Position numbers and translations under genes: made by a program
Shown: positions 32,978-43,364 of the stretch, in pieces
How positions within the stretch are numbered: the stretch's first letter is position 1
Layout of the letters: each line of letters begins with the position of its first letter
Notes under the pieces: generated by a model
Databases searched by the model: none
The model's input: the letters and a program-made list of their open reading frames with translations, nothing else
What the model was told of the DNA's origin: nothing
NCBI RefSeq assembly: GCF_019218295.1
Contig: NZ_JAHUZF010000006.1
Coordinates: forward strand, 496,001 to 560,000
Length of the DNA stretch: 64,000 bases
DNA from: Maritimibacter sp. DP1N21-5
Lineage (GTDB): Bacteria > Pseudomonadota > Alphaproteobacteria > Rhodobacterales > Rhodobacteraceae
Direction: 5' to 3'

Positions 32978-34066
32978 ATGCTGTATTGGTTGACCGAGCT
33001 TTCGGACGGCGGGGACCTTTTCAACCTGTTCCGCTACATCACCTTCCGGGCCGGCGCCGCGTTCTTCACCGCGCTGATCTTCGGCTTCGTCTTCGGACGG
33101 CCCCTGATCAATCTGCTCCGCTCGAAACAGAAGCATGGCCAGCCGATCCGGCTCGACGGGCCCGAAGGGCATCTGGTCACCAAGGCAGGCACGCCCACGA
33201 TGGGTGGCGCGCTGATCCTTGGTGCGATCACGGTCTCGACGCTGCTCTGGGCGCGGCTCGACAACGGGTTTGTCTGGGTGGTGCTGGGCGTCACGCTGTC
33301 TTACGGGCTCATCGGCTTCGCCGACGACTACCAGAAGATCACGAAGAACAACAATTACTCGGGCCTGTCGGGCAAGACCCGTCTCGCCCTCGAAGGGCTG
33401 ATCGCGCTCGCTGCCGCCTATGTGGTGATGACGCTCCATCCCGCCGAGCTGACCGGGCAGCTGGCCTTTCCGGTTTTCAAGAACCTGCTCCTGAACCTTG
33501 GCTGGTTCTTCCTGCCCTTCGCGATGTTCGTGATGGTCGGGGCGGCCAATGCGGTGAACCTGACCGACGGGCTTGACGGTCTCGCGATCATGCCGGTGAT
33601 CATCGCGGCGGCCACGCTGGGCGTCATCGCCTATGCCGTGGGCCGGGTCGACGTGACCGAATACCTCGAGGTGCACTATGTGCCTGGCACCGGCGAGCTT
33701 CTGATCTTTGCCGCCGCGCTCATCGGCGGAGGCCTCGGGTTTCTGTGGTATAACGCGCCGCCTGCGGCCGTCTTCATGGGCGACACCGGGTCGCTCGCCC
33801 TGGGCGGCGCGCTCGGCTCCATCGCTGTGGTCCTCAAGCACGAGATCGTGCTTGGCATCGTCGGCGGTCTCTTCGTGGTCGAGGCGCTGTCGGTCATCAT
33901 TCAGGTCGCCTATTTCAAGCGGACCGGCAAGCGCGTCTTCCTGATGGCGCCGATCCACCACCACTTCGAGAAGCGCGGCTGGGCGGAACCCCAGATCGTG
34001 ATCCGCTTCTGGATCATCTCGCTGGTGCTCGCGCTTGTCGGTCTGGCCACGCTGAAACTGCGTTGA
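32978..34066 (+). CDS. mraY: Phospho-MurNAc-pentapeptide transferase MraY
   Basis: A 362-residue membrane enzyme with about ten helices that transfers phospho-MurNAc-pentapeptide to undecaprenyl phosphate, making lipid I. Signature motifs: [29 protein letters not shown] (catalytic Asp pair), [29 protein letters not shown] and [12 protein letters not shown]. It begins 27 bases after murF and is followed by a 120-base gap before murD that contains no convincing gene. Confidence 0.97.
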   Translation: MLYWLTELSDGGDLFNLFRYITFRAGAAFFTALIFGFVFGRPLINLLRSKQKHGQPIRLDGPEGHLVTKAGTPTMGGALILGAITVSTLLWARLDNGFVWVVLGVTLSYGLIGFADDYQKITKNNNYSGLSGKTRLALEGLIALAAAYVVMTLHPAELTGQLAFPVFKNLLLNLGWFFLPFAMFVMVGAANAVNLTDGLDGLAIMPVIIAAATLGVIAYAVGRVDVTEYLEVHYVPGTGELLIFAAALIGGGLGFLWYNAPPAAVFMGDTGSLALGGALGSIAVVLKHEIVLGIVGGLFVVEALSVIIQVAYFKRTGKRVFLMAPIHHHFEKRGWAEPQIVIRFWIISLVLALVGLATLKLR

Positions 34067-34186
34067 GGGGTCTCTGACCGCGCGTGAACAGGTTGGCGGC
34101 CCTGCTGTGCAGGAGGTGTGAGGCCCGTCTCTGGCCAAGCTGCGGCGCAGGGGCTATCGGTGGGCGGTGGTTCGAAGGAGAGACGC

Positions 34187-35587
34187 ATGATCCCGGTGCG
34201 CGGATACGAGGGGCAGAGGGTCGCGGTTCTGGGGCTGGGGCGTTCTGGCCTCGCCACGGCGCGGTCGCTGGAAGCGGGCGGGGCACAGGCGCTGTGCTGG
34301 GACGACGGCGCCGATGCGCGGGCCCGGGCCGAGGAGGCGGGGCTCACGCTTCACGATCTCACCCGGCGCGAGGCTTTCGAGGGCATCGCGGCGCTCATCA
34401 CCAGCCCGGGCATCCCGCATCTCTATCCCACCACCAATCCCCATATCGCGCGGGCCTATGAAGAGGGGATCCCGGTCGACAACGACATCGGGCTCTTCTT
34501 CCGCTCGCTGGGCGGCGGGGAATGGGACGAGTTCGACCAGCCGCCGCGGGTCATCGCGGTGACGGGATCAAACGGGAAATCCACGACCTCCGCCCTGATC
34601 CATCACATCCTCACTGAAGCGGGTCGCCCGTCGCAGCTTGCCGGCAACATCGGGCGCGGGGTGCTCGACATCGACAGCCCAAGCGACGGCGAGTTGATCG
34701 TGCTGGAGCTGTCGTCCTACCAGACCGATCTTGCCCGTGCGCTGACGCCCGACGTGGCCGTGTTCACGAACCTGTCGCCCGATCACCTCGACCGCCACGG
34801 CGGCAAGGGGGGCTATTTCGCGGCCAAGCGCCGGCTCTTTGCCGAAGGCGGGCCGGACCGCGCGGTCATCGGCGTCGACGAACCAGAGGGGCTCTTCCTT
34901 GCCGGACAACTGGCCGAGGGCCCTGGCGACGAGCGGGTGCTGCGCGTCTCGGTCGATCGCAAGCTTTCGGGCGTCGGCTGGAACGTCTTCGCGCGCAAGG
35001 GTTTCCTGTCGGAGACTCGCAAGGGCAAACAGGTCGCTTCCATCGACCTGCGCGACGTGCGCGGGCTGCCGGGGGCGCACAACCATCAGAACGCCTGCTG
35101 CGCCTATGCTGCCGTGCGCACGCTCGGACTTGCCCCAAAGGTGATCGAGGAGGCTTTCCACAGCTATCCGGGCCTGCCGCATCGCTCGCAGGTCATCGGT
35201 GAGAAGGGCGGTGTCCGGTTCGTGAACGATTCCAAGGCGACCAATGTGGACTCGGCCCTCATGGCGCTGCTGGCGTTTCGCAACATCCGCTGGATCGTGG
35301 GCGGGCTTCAGAAGGAAGGCGGGCTGGCCGGTCTGGCCGAGGGGCTCGCCAACGTCCGCAAAGCCTATGTCATCGGGCGGGAGGCAGAGGCCTTTGCCCG
35401 CGATCTGGGCGTCGCCGACACCGAGGTCTGCCAGACGATGGAACGCGCCGTCGCCGCCGCCGCGCACGAAGCCGAGCCGGGCGATGTGGTCCTCCTCGCG
35501 CCGGCGGCCGCCAGTTTCGACCAATACGACAGCTTCGAGAAGCGCGGCGAGGATTTCATCGCGCGGGTGACGGCGCTCCTTGGTTGA
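34187..35587 (+). CDS. murD: UDP-MurNAc-L-alanine-D-glutamate ligase MurD
   Basis: A 466-residue Mur ligase adding D-glutamate to UDP-MurNAc-L-Ala. N-terminal [17 protein letters not shown] binds uridine; [16 protein letters not shown] [15 protein letters not shown] is the ATP loop near residue 126; [39 protein letters not shown] and [12 protein letters not shown] follow in order. The start at 34187 follows GAAGGAGA. The family N-terminus matches this start; an earlier in-frame ATG would add 23 residues in a poorly conserved gap. The stop lies inside the start of the next gene. Confidence 0.95.
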   Translation: MIPVRGYEGQRVAVLGLGRSGLATARSLEAGGAQALCWDDGADARARAEEAGLTLHDLTRREAFEGIAALITSPGIPHLYPTTNPHIARAYEEGIPVDNDIGLFFRSLGGGEWDEFDQPPRVIAVTGSNGKSTTSALIHHILTEAGRPSQLAGNIGRGVLDIDSPSDGELIVLELSSYQTDLARALTPDVAVFTNLSPDHLDRHGGKGGYFAAKRRLFAEGGPDRAVIGVDEPEGLFLAGQLAEGPGDERVLRVSVDRKLSGVGWNVFARKGFLSETRKGKQVASIDLRDVRGLPGAHNHQNACCAYAAVRTLGLAPKVIEEAFHSYPGLPHRSQVIGEKGGVRFVNDSKATNVDSALMALLAFRNIRWIVGGLQKEGGLAGLAEGLANVRKAYVIGREAEAFARDLGVADTEVCQTMERAVAAAAHEAEPGDVVLLAPAAASFDQYDSFEKRGEDFIARVTALLG

Positions 35588-36524
35588 TCTTCCGGACACA
35601 AGGCTCGATCGCCTTGGCATCGGGATCGGGCTGAAGCTTTGCGCGGTCCTGGCTTTCGTGGTCATGGGCGGGCTCATCAAGGCGACCGGCGAGGCGGTGC
35701 CGGTTGGCGAGGTCGTGTTCTTTCGCTCGTTTTTCGCTGTGCCGATCATGATCGGCTATCTCGCCTATGTCGGCCAATTGCGTGACGGTATCCGCACCGC
35801 GCGCCCGCTCGGGCATCTCTGGCGCGGGATGATCGGCACGACCGCGATGGGGCTGATGTTCCTGTCCCTAACGCTGCTGCCACTGCCCGAGGTGACGGCG
35901 CTGCAATACGCGACGCCGATCTTCATCGTGATCCTCGCTGCCGTGATGCTGGGAGAACGCATCCGACTGTTTCGCATGACGGCGGTGACCATGGGTCTTG
36001 TCGGCGTGGTGATCGTGCTCTGGCCCCGGCTGGGTGACGTAGGCACCGGTGCGAATGGAGAGGCCCTTGGCGCGGGTCTCATGATGGGGTCCGCTCTGGC
36101 CGCCGCATTGGCGCAGGTGCAGGTGCGCAGCCTTGTCGCGACCGAACGCCCGGCCACCGTCGCGCTTTATTTCTCACTTTCCTCCACGCTCATCAGCCTC
36201 GCCACGCTGCCTTTCGGCTGGGTCTGGCCCGCGCCCTGGGTTGTGGCCCTGCTCGTCACCTGCGGTCTCATCGGCGGGGTGGGGCAACTGTGCCTTTCGG
36301 CCAGCTATCGCTTCGCCCCGGCCTCGACCATCGCGCCCTTCGACTATGCCTCGATCTTCTTTGCCACCGCCATCGGCGTGGTATTCTTCGGTGAAGTGCC
36401 GACCGCACATACCATTGTCGGCGCGGCGATCGTTATTGCGGCTGGGATCCTGATCATCTGGCGCGAGCGGCAGCTGGGCAAGGATCGCGATGCCGCGAAA
36501 CAGGCGCGCCAGCCGCCCGTCTGA
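35580..36524 (+). CDS. EamA/DMT family transporter inside the dcw cluster
   Basis: A 314-residue protein with about ten helices in two EamA repeats ([18 protein letters not shown], then [23 protein letters not shown]; second half ending in [25 protein letters not shown]). The TTG start at 35580 overlaps the murD stop by eight bases, so it is translationally coupled to murD and sits between murD and ftsW. Substrate unknown. The family includes amino-acid and nucleotide-sugar-like exporters; the location invites a cell-wall related guess, but the sequence does not prove one. Confidence 0.85.
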   Translation: MVDLPDTRLDRLGIGIGLKLCAVLAFVVMGGLIKATGEAVPVGEVVFFRSFFAVPIMIGYLAYVGQLRDGIRTARPLGHLWRGMIGTTAMGLMFLSLTLLPLPEVTALQYATPIFIVILAAVMLGERIRLFRMTAVTMGLVGVVIVLWPRLGDVGTGANGEALGAGLMMGSALAAALAQVQVRSLVATERPATVALYFSLSSTLISLATLPFGWVWPAPWVVALLVTCGLIGGVGQLCLSASYRFAPASTIAPFDYASIFFATAIGVVFFGEVPTAHTIVGAAIVIAAGILIIWRERQLGKDRDAAKQARQPPV

Positions 36525-36649
36525 GCGGGAACTTCCCGCAATGCTGACCGGGCGACGTTGTGCTTCCCTGTCGGGGCAAATCACGTTAGTCTGTCCGCCA
36601 AGACCCGGGACAACCCGGGCATGAACGAGGCAGTATCGGCGGAACTCCC

Positions 36650-37819
36650 ATGACCGAAATGGTATATGGTGCGGTCACGCAGACGGCGAAGGACCCGATC
36701 CTTCCCCGCTGGTGGCGCACGATCGACAAGTGGTCGGTCTCCTGCATTCTTCTGTTGTTCGCGATCGGGCTCTTGCTCGGTCTCGCGGCGTCGCCGCCAT
36801 TGGCCGAACGCAACGGGCTTCCGCCCTTCTATTATGTGCAGCGCCAGCTCGCCTTCGGGATCATGGCCTTCGCGACGCTTTTCGCGATGACGCTAATGTC
36901 GCCCAAGATGGTGCGGCGACTGGGTGTCGTGGGCTTCGTGATCACCTTCGCGGCCATCGTCCTGCTGCCGATGTTCGGCACCGACTTCGGCAAGGGGGCG
37001 GTGCGCTGGTATTCGCTGGGCTTCGCATCCTTCCAGCCGTCGGAGTTTCTCAAGCCCTTCTACGTCGTGGTCGCGGCCTGGCTCATGGCGGCGAGCCAGG
37101 AAATCCAGGGCCCGCCGGGGCGTTCCATGTCGCTCGCGCTGACGCTGGTCATCGTCGGGTTCCTCGCCATGCAACCCGACTTCGGACAGTCGGCGCTGGT
37201 GCTGTTCGGCTGGGGCGTGATGTATTTTCTCGCAGGCGCCAGTTACCTTCTCATCGTGGGAGTGGTGGGTTTGGTCGTTCTGGGGGGCTTCGTCGCATAT
37301 GAGAACTCCGAACACTTCGCCCGCCGCATCGATGGCTTCCTGTCGCCCGACGTGGACCCGCGTACGCAGCTCGGTTACGCCACCAACGCGATCCAGCAGG
37401 GCGGTTTCTTCGGTGTCGGCGTGGGCGAGGGGCAGGTGAAATGGTCACTGCCCGACGCGCATACCGATTTCATCATCGCGGTCGCCGCCGAGGAATACGG
37501 ACTGCTCCTCGTGTTGCTGATCATCGTCCTCTACATGGTGATCGTCGTGCGGTCGTTCCTGCGTCTGATCAACGAGCGCGACACCTTCATCCGGCTCGCG
37601 GGCACCGGGCTCGCCGCCGTCTTCGGTGTTCAGGCTCTGATCAACATGGGGGTGGCGGTGCGGCTCTTGCCCGCGAAAGGCATGACACTTCCCTTCGTCA
37701 GTTACGGCGGTTCGTCCCTGATCGCGATGGGGATTTCGGTGGGGATGCTGATCGCCTTCACCCGGACCCGTCCGCAGGGCAAGATCGAAGACTACCTGAC
37801 GCAGCGAGGCGGCAGATGA
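36650..37819 (+). CDS. ftsW: Septal peptidoglycan glycosyltransferase FtsW
   Basis: A 389-residue SEDS membrane protein with ten helices. Key motifs: [34 protein letters not shown], the periplasmic loop around [55 protein letters not shown] cut here into its recognisable parts ([23 protein letters not shown]), and [16 protein letters not shown]. It polymerises lipid II at the septum with FtsI. The preceding 125 bases hold two small palindromes (GCGGGAACTTCCCGC and CCCGGGACAACCCGGG) and may carry an internal promoter. Its stop overlaps the murG start. Confidence 0.95.
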   Translation: MTEMVYGAVTQTAKDPILPRWWRTIDKWSVSCILLLFAIGLLLGLAASPPLAERNGLPPFYYVQRQLAFGIMAFATLFAMTLMSPKMVRRLGVVGFVITFAAIVLLPMFGTDFGKGAVRWYSLGFASFQPSEFLKPFYVVVAAWLMAASQEIQGPPGRSMSLALTLVIVGFLAMQPDFGQSALVLFGWGVMYFLAGASYLLIVGVVGLVVLGGFVAYENSEHFARRIDGFLSPDVDPRTQLGYATNAIQQGGFFGVGVGEGQVKWSLPDAHTDFIIAVAAEEYGLLLVLLIIVLYMVIVVRSFLRLINERDTFIRLAGTGLAAVFGVQALINMGVAVRLLPAKGMTLPFVSYGGSSLIAMGISVGMLIAFTRTRPQGKIEDYLTQRGGR

Positions 37820-38922
37820 GCACCAGGGCGCCCCTGCTCGTGATCGCCGCAGGCGGAACGGGCGGGCATATGTTCCCGGCGCAGGCGCTGGCCGAAACCA
37901 TGCTGGCGCGCGGCTGGCGGGTGAAACTGTCGACCGACGCGCGGGGCGCGCGTTATGCGGGTGGATTTCCCGACCGGGTGGCGGTGGAACAGGTCTCCTC
38001 GGCCTCCTTCGCACGCGGCGGGACACTCGCGAAGCTCGCGGTGCCGTTTCGCATTCTCGGCGGCATCTTCGGCTCGATCGGACGTATGCTTACGGATCGC
38101 CCTTCAGTCGTCGTCGGATTTGGCGGGTATCCCAGCATTCCTGCCTTGTCGGCCGCGCTCGTCACCGGGCGGCCTCGCATGATCCACGAACAGAACGGGG
38201 TTCTGGGCCGCGTCAACAAGCGCTTCGCGACACGGGTGCAGGCGCTCGCCTGCGGTACGTGGCCGACGACGCCCATGCCCGAGGGGGCGCATCCCGTCCA
38301 TGTGGGCAATCCCGTGCGAAGCGCGGTGCTCGACCGGGCGGGTGCCGGCTATATCGCGCCGGGAGATTACCCGATGTCGCTGCTCGTTATCGGCGGGTCG
38401 CAGGGGGCCAAGGCGCTGTCGGATCATGTGCCCGCGGCGATCGCGGCGCTTCCCGAGCATCTGCGCTCTCATCTCTCGGTCAGCCATCAGGCCCGCGACG
38501 AGGACGCCGAGGCGGTGGCGGCCTTCTACGCCGACCACGGGATCCGGGCCGAAGTGAAACCCTTCTTCGCGGACGTGCCCCGCCGGATAGCCGAGGCTCA
38601 ACTCGTCATCAGCCGGTCGGGCGCATCGTCGGTCGCGGATATCTCGGTCATCGGCAGGCCCTCGATCCTGATCCCCTTTCCCCATGCCACCGACGACCAC
38701 CAGACAGCGAACGCGCGCGGGCTCGTGGATGCGGGCGCGGCGATCCTCATTCCGGAGAGCCGGCTTTCTCCGCAAGTCCTCGCCGAACAGATCGCCTCGG
38801 TGCTGGACAATCCCGACGGCGCGATGCAGATGGCGCGCGCTGCACTGGGCCAAGGCAAGCCCGATGCGGCAGCGACGCTCGCGGACCTGGTCGAGGACCT
38901 GGCGGCGACCAAGGCCCCCTGA
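37816..38922 (+). CDS. murG: UDP-GlcNAc:lipid I N-acetylglucosaminyltransferase MurG
   Basis: A 368-residue GT-B glycosyltransferase that converts lipid I to lipid II at the inner face of the membrane. N-terminal glycine loop [17 protein letters not shown], then [28 protein letters not shown], and the UDP-GlcNAc site [28 protein letters not shown] and [14 protein letters not shown]. Start is given by the ATGA overlap with ftsW. Confidence 0.96.
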   Translation: MSTRAPLLVIAAGGTGGHMFPAQALAETMLARGWRVKLSTDARGARYAGGFPDRVAVEQVSSASFARGGTLAKLAVPFRILGGIFGSIGRMLTDRPSVVVGFGGYPSIPALSAALVTGRPRMIHEQNGVLGRVNKRFATRVQALACGTWPTTPMPEGAHPVHVGNPVRSAVLDRAGAGYIAPGDYPMSLLVIGGSQGAKALSDHVPAAIAALPEHLRSHLSVSHQARDEDAEAVAAFYADHGIRAEVKPFFADVPRRIAEAQLVISRSGASSVADISVIGRPSILIPFPHATDDHQTANARGLVDAGAAILIPESRLSPQVLAEQIASVLDNPDGAMQMARAALGQGKPDAAATLADLVEDLAATKAP

Positions 38923-38950
38923 GGGGCAACCAAGACAAGAGGGACCGGCG

Positions 38951-40342
38951 ATGAACGCAGCGGCAACGAAACTCCCCACGGAAATGGGCGCGGTGCATTT
39001 CGTGGGTATCGGCGGGATCGGCATGTCGGGCATCGCCGAGGTGCTCATCAACCATGGCTACCGGGTGCAGGGGTCGGACCTCAAGGCGTCACCCATCACC
39101 GAGCGCCTCGCCTCGCTGGGGGCCGAGATCTTTATCGGTCAGCGTGCCGAGAACCTCGAGAATGCCGAGGTCGTCGTGATTTCCTCGGCGATCAAGAAGG
39201 GCAACCCGGAACTCGACACCGCCCGCCTGCGCGGCCTTCCGGTCGTGCGCCGGGCCGAGATGCTGGCCGAACTCATGCGGCTCAAATCGAACATCGCGGT
39301 CGCCGGCACCCACGGCAAGACGACCACGACGACGCTCGTCGCCGAACTTCTCGTGGCAGGTGGCATCGACCCGACCGTCATCAACGGCGGCGTCATTCAT
39401 GCCTATGGCTCCAACGCGCGGATGGGGCAGGGCGAGTGGATGGTGGTCGAGGCCGACGAAAGCGACGGCACCTTCAACCGGCTGCCCGCGACCATCGCCA
39501 TCGTCACGAACATCGACCCCGAGCATATGGACCACTGGGGCACGGAAGAGGCGCTTCACAAGGGCTTCTACGACTTTGTCTCGAACATTCCCTTCTACGG
39601 TCTCGCCGTCTGCTGCACCGATGATCCCGACGTGCAATCGCTGGTGGGCAAGATCACCGACCGCCGGGTCGTGACCTTCGGTTTCAACGCCCAGGCCGAT
39701 GTGCGCGCGACGAACCTCAGCTACAAGGCGGGTGTGGCGCATTTCGACATCGTGCTGCCTGACCTCACCATCGAGGGCTGCACCCTGCCGATGCCCGGAA
39801 ACCACAACGTCTCCAATGCCCTCGGCGCCGTTGCCGTGGCGCGGCATCTGGGGATGAAGGGCGACGAGATCCGTGCTGCGCTCGCGGCCTTCGGGGGCGT
39901 CAACCGCCGCTTCACCCGGGTCGGCGACTGGAACGGTGTGCCGATCATCGACGACTACGGCCACCACCCGGTCGAGATCGCCGCCGTGCTCAAAGCCGCG
40001 CGTCAGGCGGTCGAGGGGCGGGTGATCGCCGTCCACCAGCCGCACCGCTTCTCGCGCCTGCACACGCTGTTCGAGGACTTCTGCACCTGTTTCAACGAGG
40101 CCGACGTCGTGGGCATCGCCGATGTCTATGCCGCTGGCGAAGATCCTATCCCCGGGGCGAGCCGGGACGACCTCGTGGCGGGGCTCACGGCCCATGGCCA
40201 CCGCCACGCCCACGCGATCAGCTCGGAAGAGGATCTTGCAACGTTGGTCCGGGAGAACGCGAAGCCAGGAGATATCGTCGTCTGCCTCGGCGCCGGGACC
40301 ATTTCGACCTGGGCGCGGGCGCTCGAGGCGAAGCTCGGCTAG
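38951..40342 (+). CDS. murC: UDP-MurNAc-L-alanine ligase MurC
   Basis: A 463-residue Mur ligase catalysing the first peptide addition, L-alanine to UDP-MurNAc. N-terminal [18 protein letters not shown], the ATP loop [18 protein letters not shown] near residue 119, [41 protein letters not shown] and [16 protein letters not shown] are all present. It is the last gene of the first dcw block: where DUF2484 and murB usually follow, a convergent SDR gene begins, sharing a CTAG at the stop codons. Confidence 0.96.
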   Translation: MNAAATKLPTEMGAVHFVGIGGIGMSGIAEVLINHGYRVQGSDLKASPITERLASLGAEIFIGQRAENLENAEVVVISSAIKKGNPELDTARLRGLPVVRRAEMLAELMRLKSNIAVAGTHGKTTTTTLVAELLVAGGIDPTVINGGVIHAYGSNARMGQGEWMVVEADESDGTFNRLPATIAIVTNIDPEHMDHWGTEEALHKGFYDFVSNIPFYGLAVCCTDDPDVQSLVGKITDRRVVTFGFNAQADVRATNLSYKAGVAHFDIVLPDLTIEGCTLPMPGNHNVSNALGAVAVARHLGMKGDEIRAALAAFGGVNRRFTRVGDWNGVPIIDDYGHHPVEIAAVLKAARQAVEGRVIAVHQPHRFSRLHTLFEDFCTCFNEADVVGIADVYAAGEDPIPGASRDDLVAGLTAHGHRHAHAISSEEDLATLVRENAKPGDIVVCLGAGTISTWARALEAKLG

Positions 40343-41085
40343 ACGAGGCCCTTGAAGAGGCCCTGAAACCAGCCGATGGGCAGGTGCTGGCCCACGGTGA
40401 ACATCCAGGAAAACGGCCTCGGGAAACTGTGCGAGAACTTGCGCCGGTCGATGGCGTGGAGCACATGCGCGGCGGCCTCTTCCGGGGTCATGAGCTGGGG
40501 CATCTTGAAATCGTTCTTCTCGGTCAGGCGGGTGTCGATGAACCCGGGGTTCATCCGCTGCACGAGAATGTCGGTCTGCGACAGGTCGATGCGCAGGTTC
40601 TCGGCCGTGTGCATGACGGCGGCCTTCGACAGGCCATAGCCCACGGCGCCGGGCAGACCCCGAAACCCCGACAGCGACCCGATGAGCGCGATATGCCCCT
40701 TGTTCGCGGCGACGAAGCGCGGGACCACTTCGCTCAGAACGTTCACGCATCCGGTGATGTTGGTGTCGATCATGAGCCGCACCGCGTCCCCGTCCCATTG
40801 GGTGGCCTTGGTCGGCTCATAGGCCCCGACGGAATAGATCATGCCGTCGAACTGCCCGGCCCTGCGTGCGGCCTCGGCGACAGATGCCGGGTCGGTCACG
40901 TCCACAGTGACGGCGGTCGCGTCACGCAGCTCTCCTGCGAGGCTTTTCAGCTTGTCTTCGGACCGCGCCGACACGACCAGCGACGCGCCGCGTTTGTCGA
41001 GCGCATGGGCGATGGCGCGACCCAGACCTTCGGAGGCACCCACGATCCAGTATCGCGTGGCGGGGAGGGACTTGGTCGGGCTCAT
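40339..41085 (-). CDS. SDR family oxidoreductase
   Basis: A 248-residue Rossmann-fold short-chain dehydrogenase: cofactor loop [17 protein letters not shown], an NNAG-like DTNITG, catalytic Ser in [13 protein letters not shown], and YGLSKAA with the Tyr-x-x-x-Lys pair. The ATG at 41085 overlaps the stop of the DUF1365 gene by four bases, so it is the last gene of a coupled three-gene operon driven by a predicted RpoE promoter. Genes of this make-up lie in the singlet-oxygen regulon of R. sphaeroides; the substrate here is unknown but may be lipid-derived. Confidence 0.85.
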   Translation of the reverse strand: MSPTKSLPATRYWIVGASEGLGRAIAHALDKRGASLVVSARSEDKLKSLAGELRDATAVTVDVTDPASVAEAARRAGQFDGMIYSVGAYEPTKATQWDGDAVRLMIDTNITGCVNVLSEVVPRFVAANKGHIALIGSLSGFRGLPGAVGYGLSKAAVMHTAENLRIDLSQTDILVQRMNPGFIDTRLTEKNDFKMPQLMTPEEAAAHVLHAIDRRKFSHSFPRPFSWMFTVGQHLPIGWFQGLFKGLV

Positions 41086-41834
41086 GTCACTTCTTCCATC
41101 GGCGGTTCCGGGCGGCGCCGGAAGCGTGCGCCCTTGAGTTTGAGTTTTGCGGCCTGCCACAGAATCAACGCCATGACCCGGAGCGCCCCCGTGGGACGGC
41201 GGAGCGCAGCTCGGGCCAGAGTGCCATGGGTCAGGGGCTCTACAGGTCCGGTCAACGTTGCGGTCACGCCCCCGGTTCCGTTCACATGGTCGATGAGAAT
41301 GGCGATCCGGTCGTCGCCGAGAGAGAACCGGAACCGATAGGTCCCCGCGACCTCCTGAAAGGGCGAGACGTGAAAGACCTTCTCCGCCTCGATCACGTCG
41401 GACGGGCGGATCGGGGCGAAACCCTCCCGCTTGCACAGATAGGAATGGCGGTCGCCCATGGTGTTGTTCACCTCGGCGATAACCGCGACCAGAGCGCTGT
41501 CCCTTTCGGCGATCCAGAAGGCGACCGGGTTGAACCAGAATCCCATGAAGCGGGGCTGGGCAAGGAGCCAGATCCGAAGTTCCGCAGGGTCAAGGCCCGC
41601 GGTGCGGAACACCTCCTCCGCCCATGTCACGCCATGCCCGGCGCCGCGTTGTCCGCCGTGATCGCGGTCGTGAAGCGCCATGATGCCGACGCGGTTGCGG
41701 GTGAACAGCGGCCAGAGGCCCCTCGTCTCGCGTGGATCGATCAGCACATAGTCCACCCCATAGGTGAAGCTGTTCTTCACCGCGCCGCGCCGGGCATGGG
41801 TCGTGGACCCCGAGAGAAGCCGCGCCCCGGTCAT
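41082..41834 (-). CDS. DUF1365 family protein
   Basis: A 250-residue protein matching DUF1365: THARRGAVKNSFTYGVDYVLID, MALHDRDHGG, LLAQPRFMGFWFNPVAFWI, VNNTMGDRHSYLC, KVFHVSPFQEVAGTYRFRF and a C-terminal GALRVMALILWQAAKLKLKGA. Members are usually encoded between an FAD-dependent amine-oxidase-like protein and a cyclopropane synthase-like methyltransferase and are thought to act in unusual fatty acid or lipid modification. Here the flanking genes are the FAD protein and an SDR, both coupled by ATGA overlaps; no methyltransferase is present. Confidence 0.85.
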   Translation of the reverse strand: MTGARLLSGSTTHARRGAVKNSFTYGVDYVLIDPRETRGLWPLFTRNRVGIMALHDRDHGGQRGAGHGVTWAEEVFRTAGLDPAELRIWLLAQPRFMGFWFNPVAFWIAERDSALVAVIAEVNNTMGDRHSYLCKREGFAPIRPSDVIEAEKVFHVSPFQEVAGTYRFRFSLGDDRIAILIDHVNGTGGVTATLTGPVEPLTHGTLARAALRRPTGALRVMALILWQAAKLKLKGARFRRRPEPPMEEVT

Positions 41835-43135
41835 TCCGCCGCGATCAGCCCCGGCGTCACCGTCCGGAGCGCCCGCATCTTCTCGGCCACGGCGACGGCC
41901 GAGGCGAAGCCGTCCTCGTGGAAGCCGTGACGCATATAGGCGCCGGCGAACCATGTGTTGCGCGTGCCATTGAGCGTGCCGAGCGTCGATTGCGCGGCCA
42001 GCGCGGCCCGGTCGAACACCGGATGATCGAAGCTCACGTCGTCATAGATCGTGTCTTCCCGGATCTCGCCCACCGGGTTCAGCGAGACGAAGAGCGGATC
42101 GGTTTCGGGAATGTTCTGAAGCCGGTTCATCCAGTAGGTGACGCCGACATGCGTGTCCGCGCCCGCGCTGTCCGCGCGGTAGGTCCAGGCTGACCAGCAC
42201 CGCCGGCGGCGCGGCATCTGGGTCCGGTCGCGGTGCAGCACGGCCCGGTTGGGCTGGTAGCGGATGGCTGAAAGCGCAGTGGTTTCTTCCTTGTCGGCAT
42301 CGGCCAGAAGGCGAAGCGCCTGATCCGAATGGCAGGCGAAGATCACCTCGTCAAAAGTTTCGGGCAACATGCCCTGCGCGGTCACGGTGGCCTGACCGGG
42401 CGAACGCGTCACGTGGGAAACCGGCGTGGCGGGGCGCAGGCGCACCCCCTTGGCCTGAATGTCCGCGCTCAATCGGCGCACGTATTCGCGCGATCCGCCG
42501 TCGATCGTGTACCACTGGTGCTGCTTCCAGCTGAGAAGTGAATGATTCTTGAAGAAGTTGACGAGCGTCTTCGCCGGGAAGGACCGCACGTCCATCGTCG
42601 GCGTGGACCAGATCGCCCCGCAGATCGGCATCAGGTAGTGTCGCTCGAACCAGTCGCCGAGCCCCATCAGGCGCACGAGATCCCCGATGGTGATGTCGTC
42701 CGACTGCGCCGCTGCCTCCGCACCTTCGTTGAACTTCAGGATGTCGCGGATCATCGACACGAAGCGGGGGTTGGCGATGTTGCGGCGTTGACCGAAGATC
42801 GTGTTGAGCGTCTGGAGCGAGTATTCCACACGGCCGCTGTCCACGCTCGCGCCGAAGCTCATGTTGCTCTTGGCGACCGGCACGTCGAGCTTGCCGAGCA
42901 TCTCGGTGAAATGCGGATAGGTTTCGTAGTTGAAGACGATGAAGCCGGTGTCGACCGGCTGATCCCCCCCGACGCCGGCCATGACCGTGCGCGCATGCCC
43001 GCCCAGCCGGCCTTCCGCCTCGTAGAGCGTGACGTCGTTTTCCGCGCCCAGCAGATAGGCGGCAGCAAGACCCGAGATACCGCCACCGATGATCGCGATT
43101 TTCCGGGGCATTGGGGGGGGAGCGTCGAACGACAT
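41831..43135 (-). CDS. FAD/NAD(P)-dependent oxidoreductase, amine-oxidase-like
   Basis: A 434-residue flavoprotein. KIAIIGGGISGLAAAYLLG is the FAD-binding dinucleotide loop, LYEAEGRLGGHARTV the second FAD motif, DTGFIVFNYETYPHF and YTIDGGSREYVRRL further family segments, and WFAGAYMRHGFHEDGFASAVAVAE the C-terminal FAD motif. It is the first gene of the FAD-DUF1365-SDR operon, which reads away from rpoE-chrR. A TGATCC-N18-TAAGCA promoter on its strand lies 24-53 bases upstream, so it is probably an RpoE target in the singlet-oxygen response. Substrate is likely an unsaturated fatty acyl lipid, by analogy only. Confidence 0.86.
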   Translation of the reverse strand: MSFDAPPPMPRKIAIIGGGISGLAAAYLLGAENDVTLYEAEGRLGGHARTVMAGVGGDQPVDTGFIVFNYETYPHFTEMLGKLDVPVAKSNMSFGASVDSGRVEYSLQTLNTIFGQRRNIANPRFVSMIRDILKFNEGAEAAAQSDDITIGDLVRLMGLGDWFERHYLMPICGAIWSTPTMDVRSFPAKTLVNFFKNHSLLSWKQHQWYTIDGGSREYVRRLSADIQAKGVRLRPATPVSHVTRSPGQATVTAQGMLPETFDEVIFACHSDQALRLLADADKEETTALSAIRYQPNRAVLHRDRTQMPRRRRCWSAWTYRADSAGADTHVGVTYWMNRLQNIPETDPLFVSLNPVGEIREDTIYDDVSFDHPVFDRAALAAQSTLGTLNGTRNTWFAGAYMRHGFHEDGFASAVAVAEKMRALRTVTPGLIAAE

Positions 43136-43158
43136 GCAAAATCCTCTTGTTGTTGTGC

Positions 43159-43188
43159 TGCTTACGCGTCGCAGAAAGATACGGATCA
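43159..43188 (-). promoter_or_regulatory. RpoE-type promoter for the FAD-DUF1365-SDR operon
   Basis: On the minus strand TGATCC (43183-43188), an 18-base spacer and TAAGCA (43159-43164), ending 24 bases before the start codon. It matches the R. sphaeroides RpoE pattern (TGATCC and TAAG) well. Confidence 0.75.
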
Positions 43189-43192
43189 AAAG

Positions 43193-43222
43193 TGATCCAA
43201 GTTTCGTCGCAGGGCGTAATGG
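43193..43222 (+). promoter_or_regulatory. RpoE-type autoregulatory promoter of rpoE-chrR
   Basis: TGATCC (43193-43198), an 18-base spacer and TAATGG (43217-43222). The two -35 hexamers of this and the divergent promoter face each other as GGATCA-AAAG-TGATCC, a near-perfect palindrome. The -10 deviates from TAAG at the last base. Confidence 0.68.
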
Positions 43223-43364
43223 GGGTATGTTGCGCGTGAACGACGATCATACGGACCTGAGTCTCACCTTCGATGAGGGGGGCGAGCTACCGCTTGCGGT
43301 GCTGACGGTGCCGCGTCCGGCGAAGGTCGAGACACCGTCACAGAAGAAGCGTGCGCGACAGGGA

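Noticed and set aside
34084..34461. Small gene between mraY and murD
   Set aside because: It begins at a GTG without a good ribosome binding site and runs mostly out of frame through murD; the product is Arg/Gly-rich as in frame-shadow translations.
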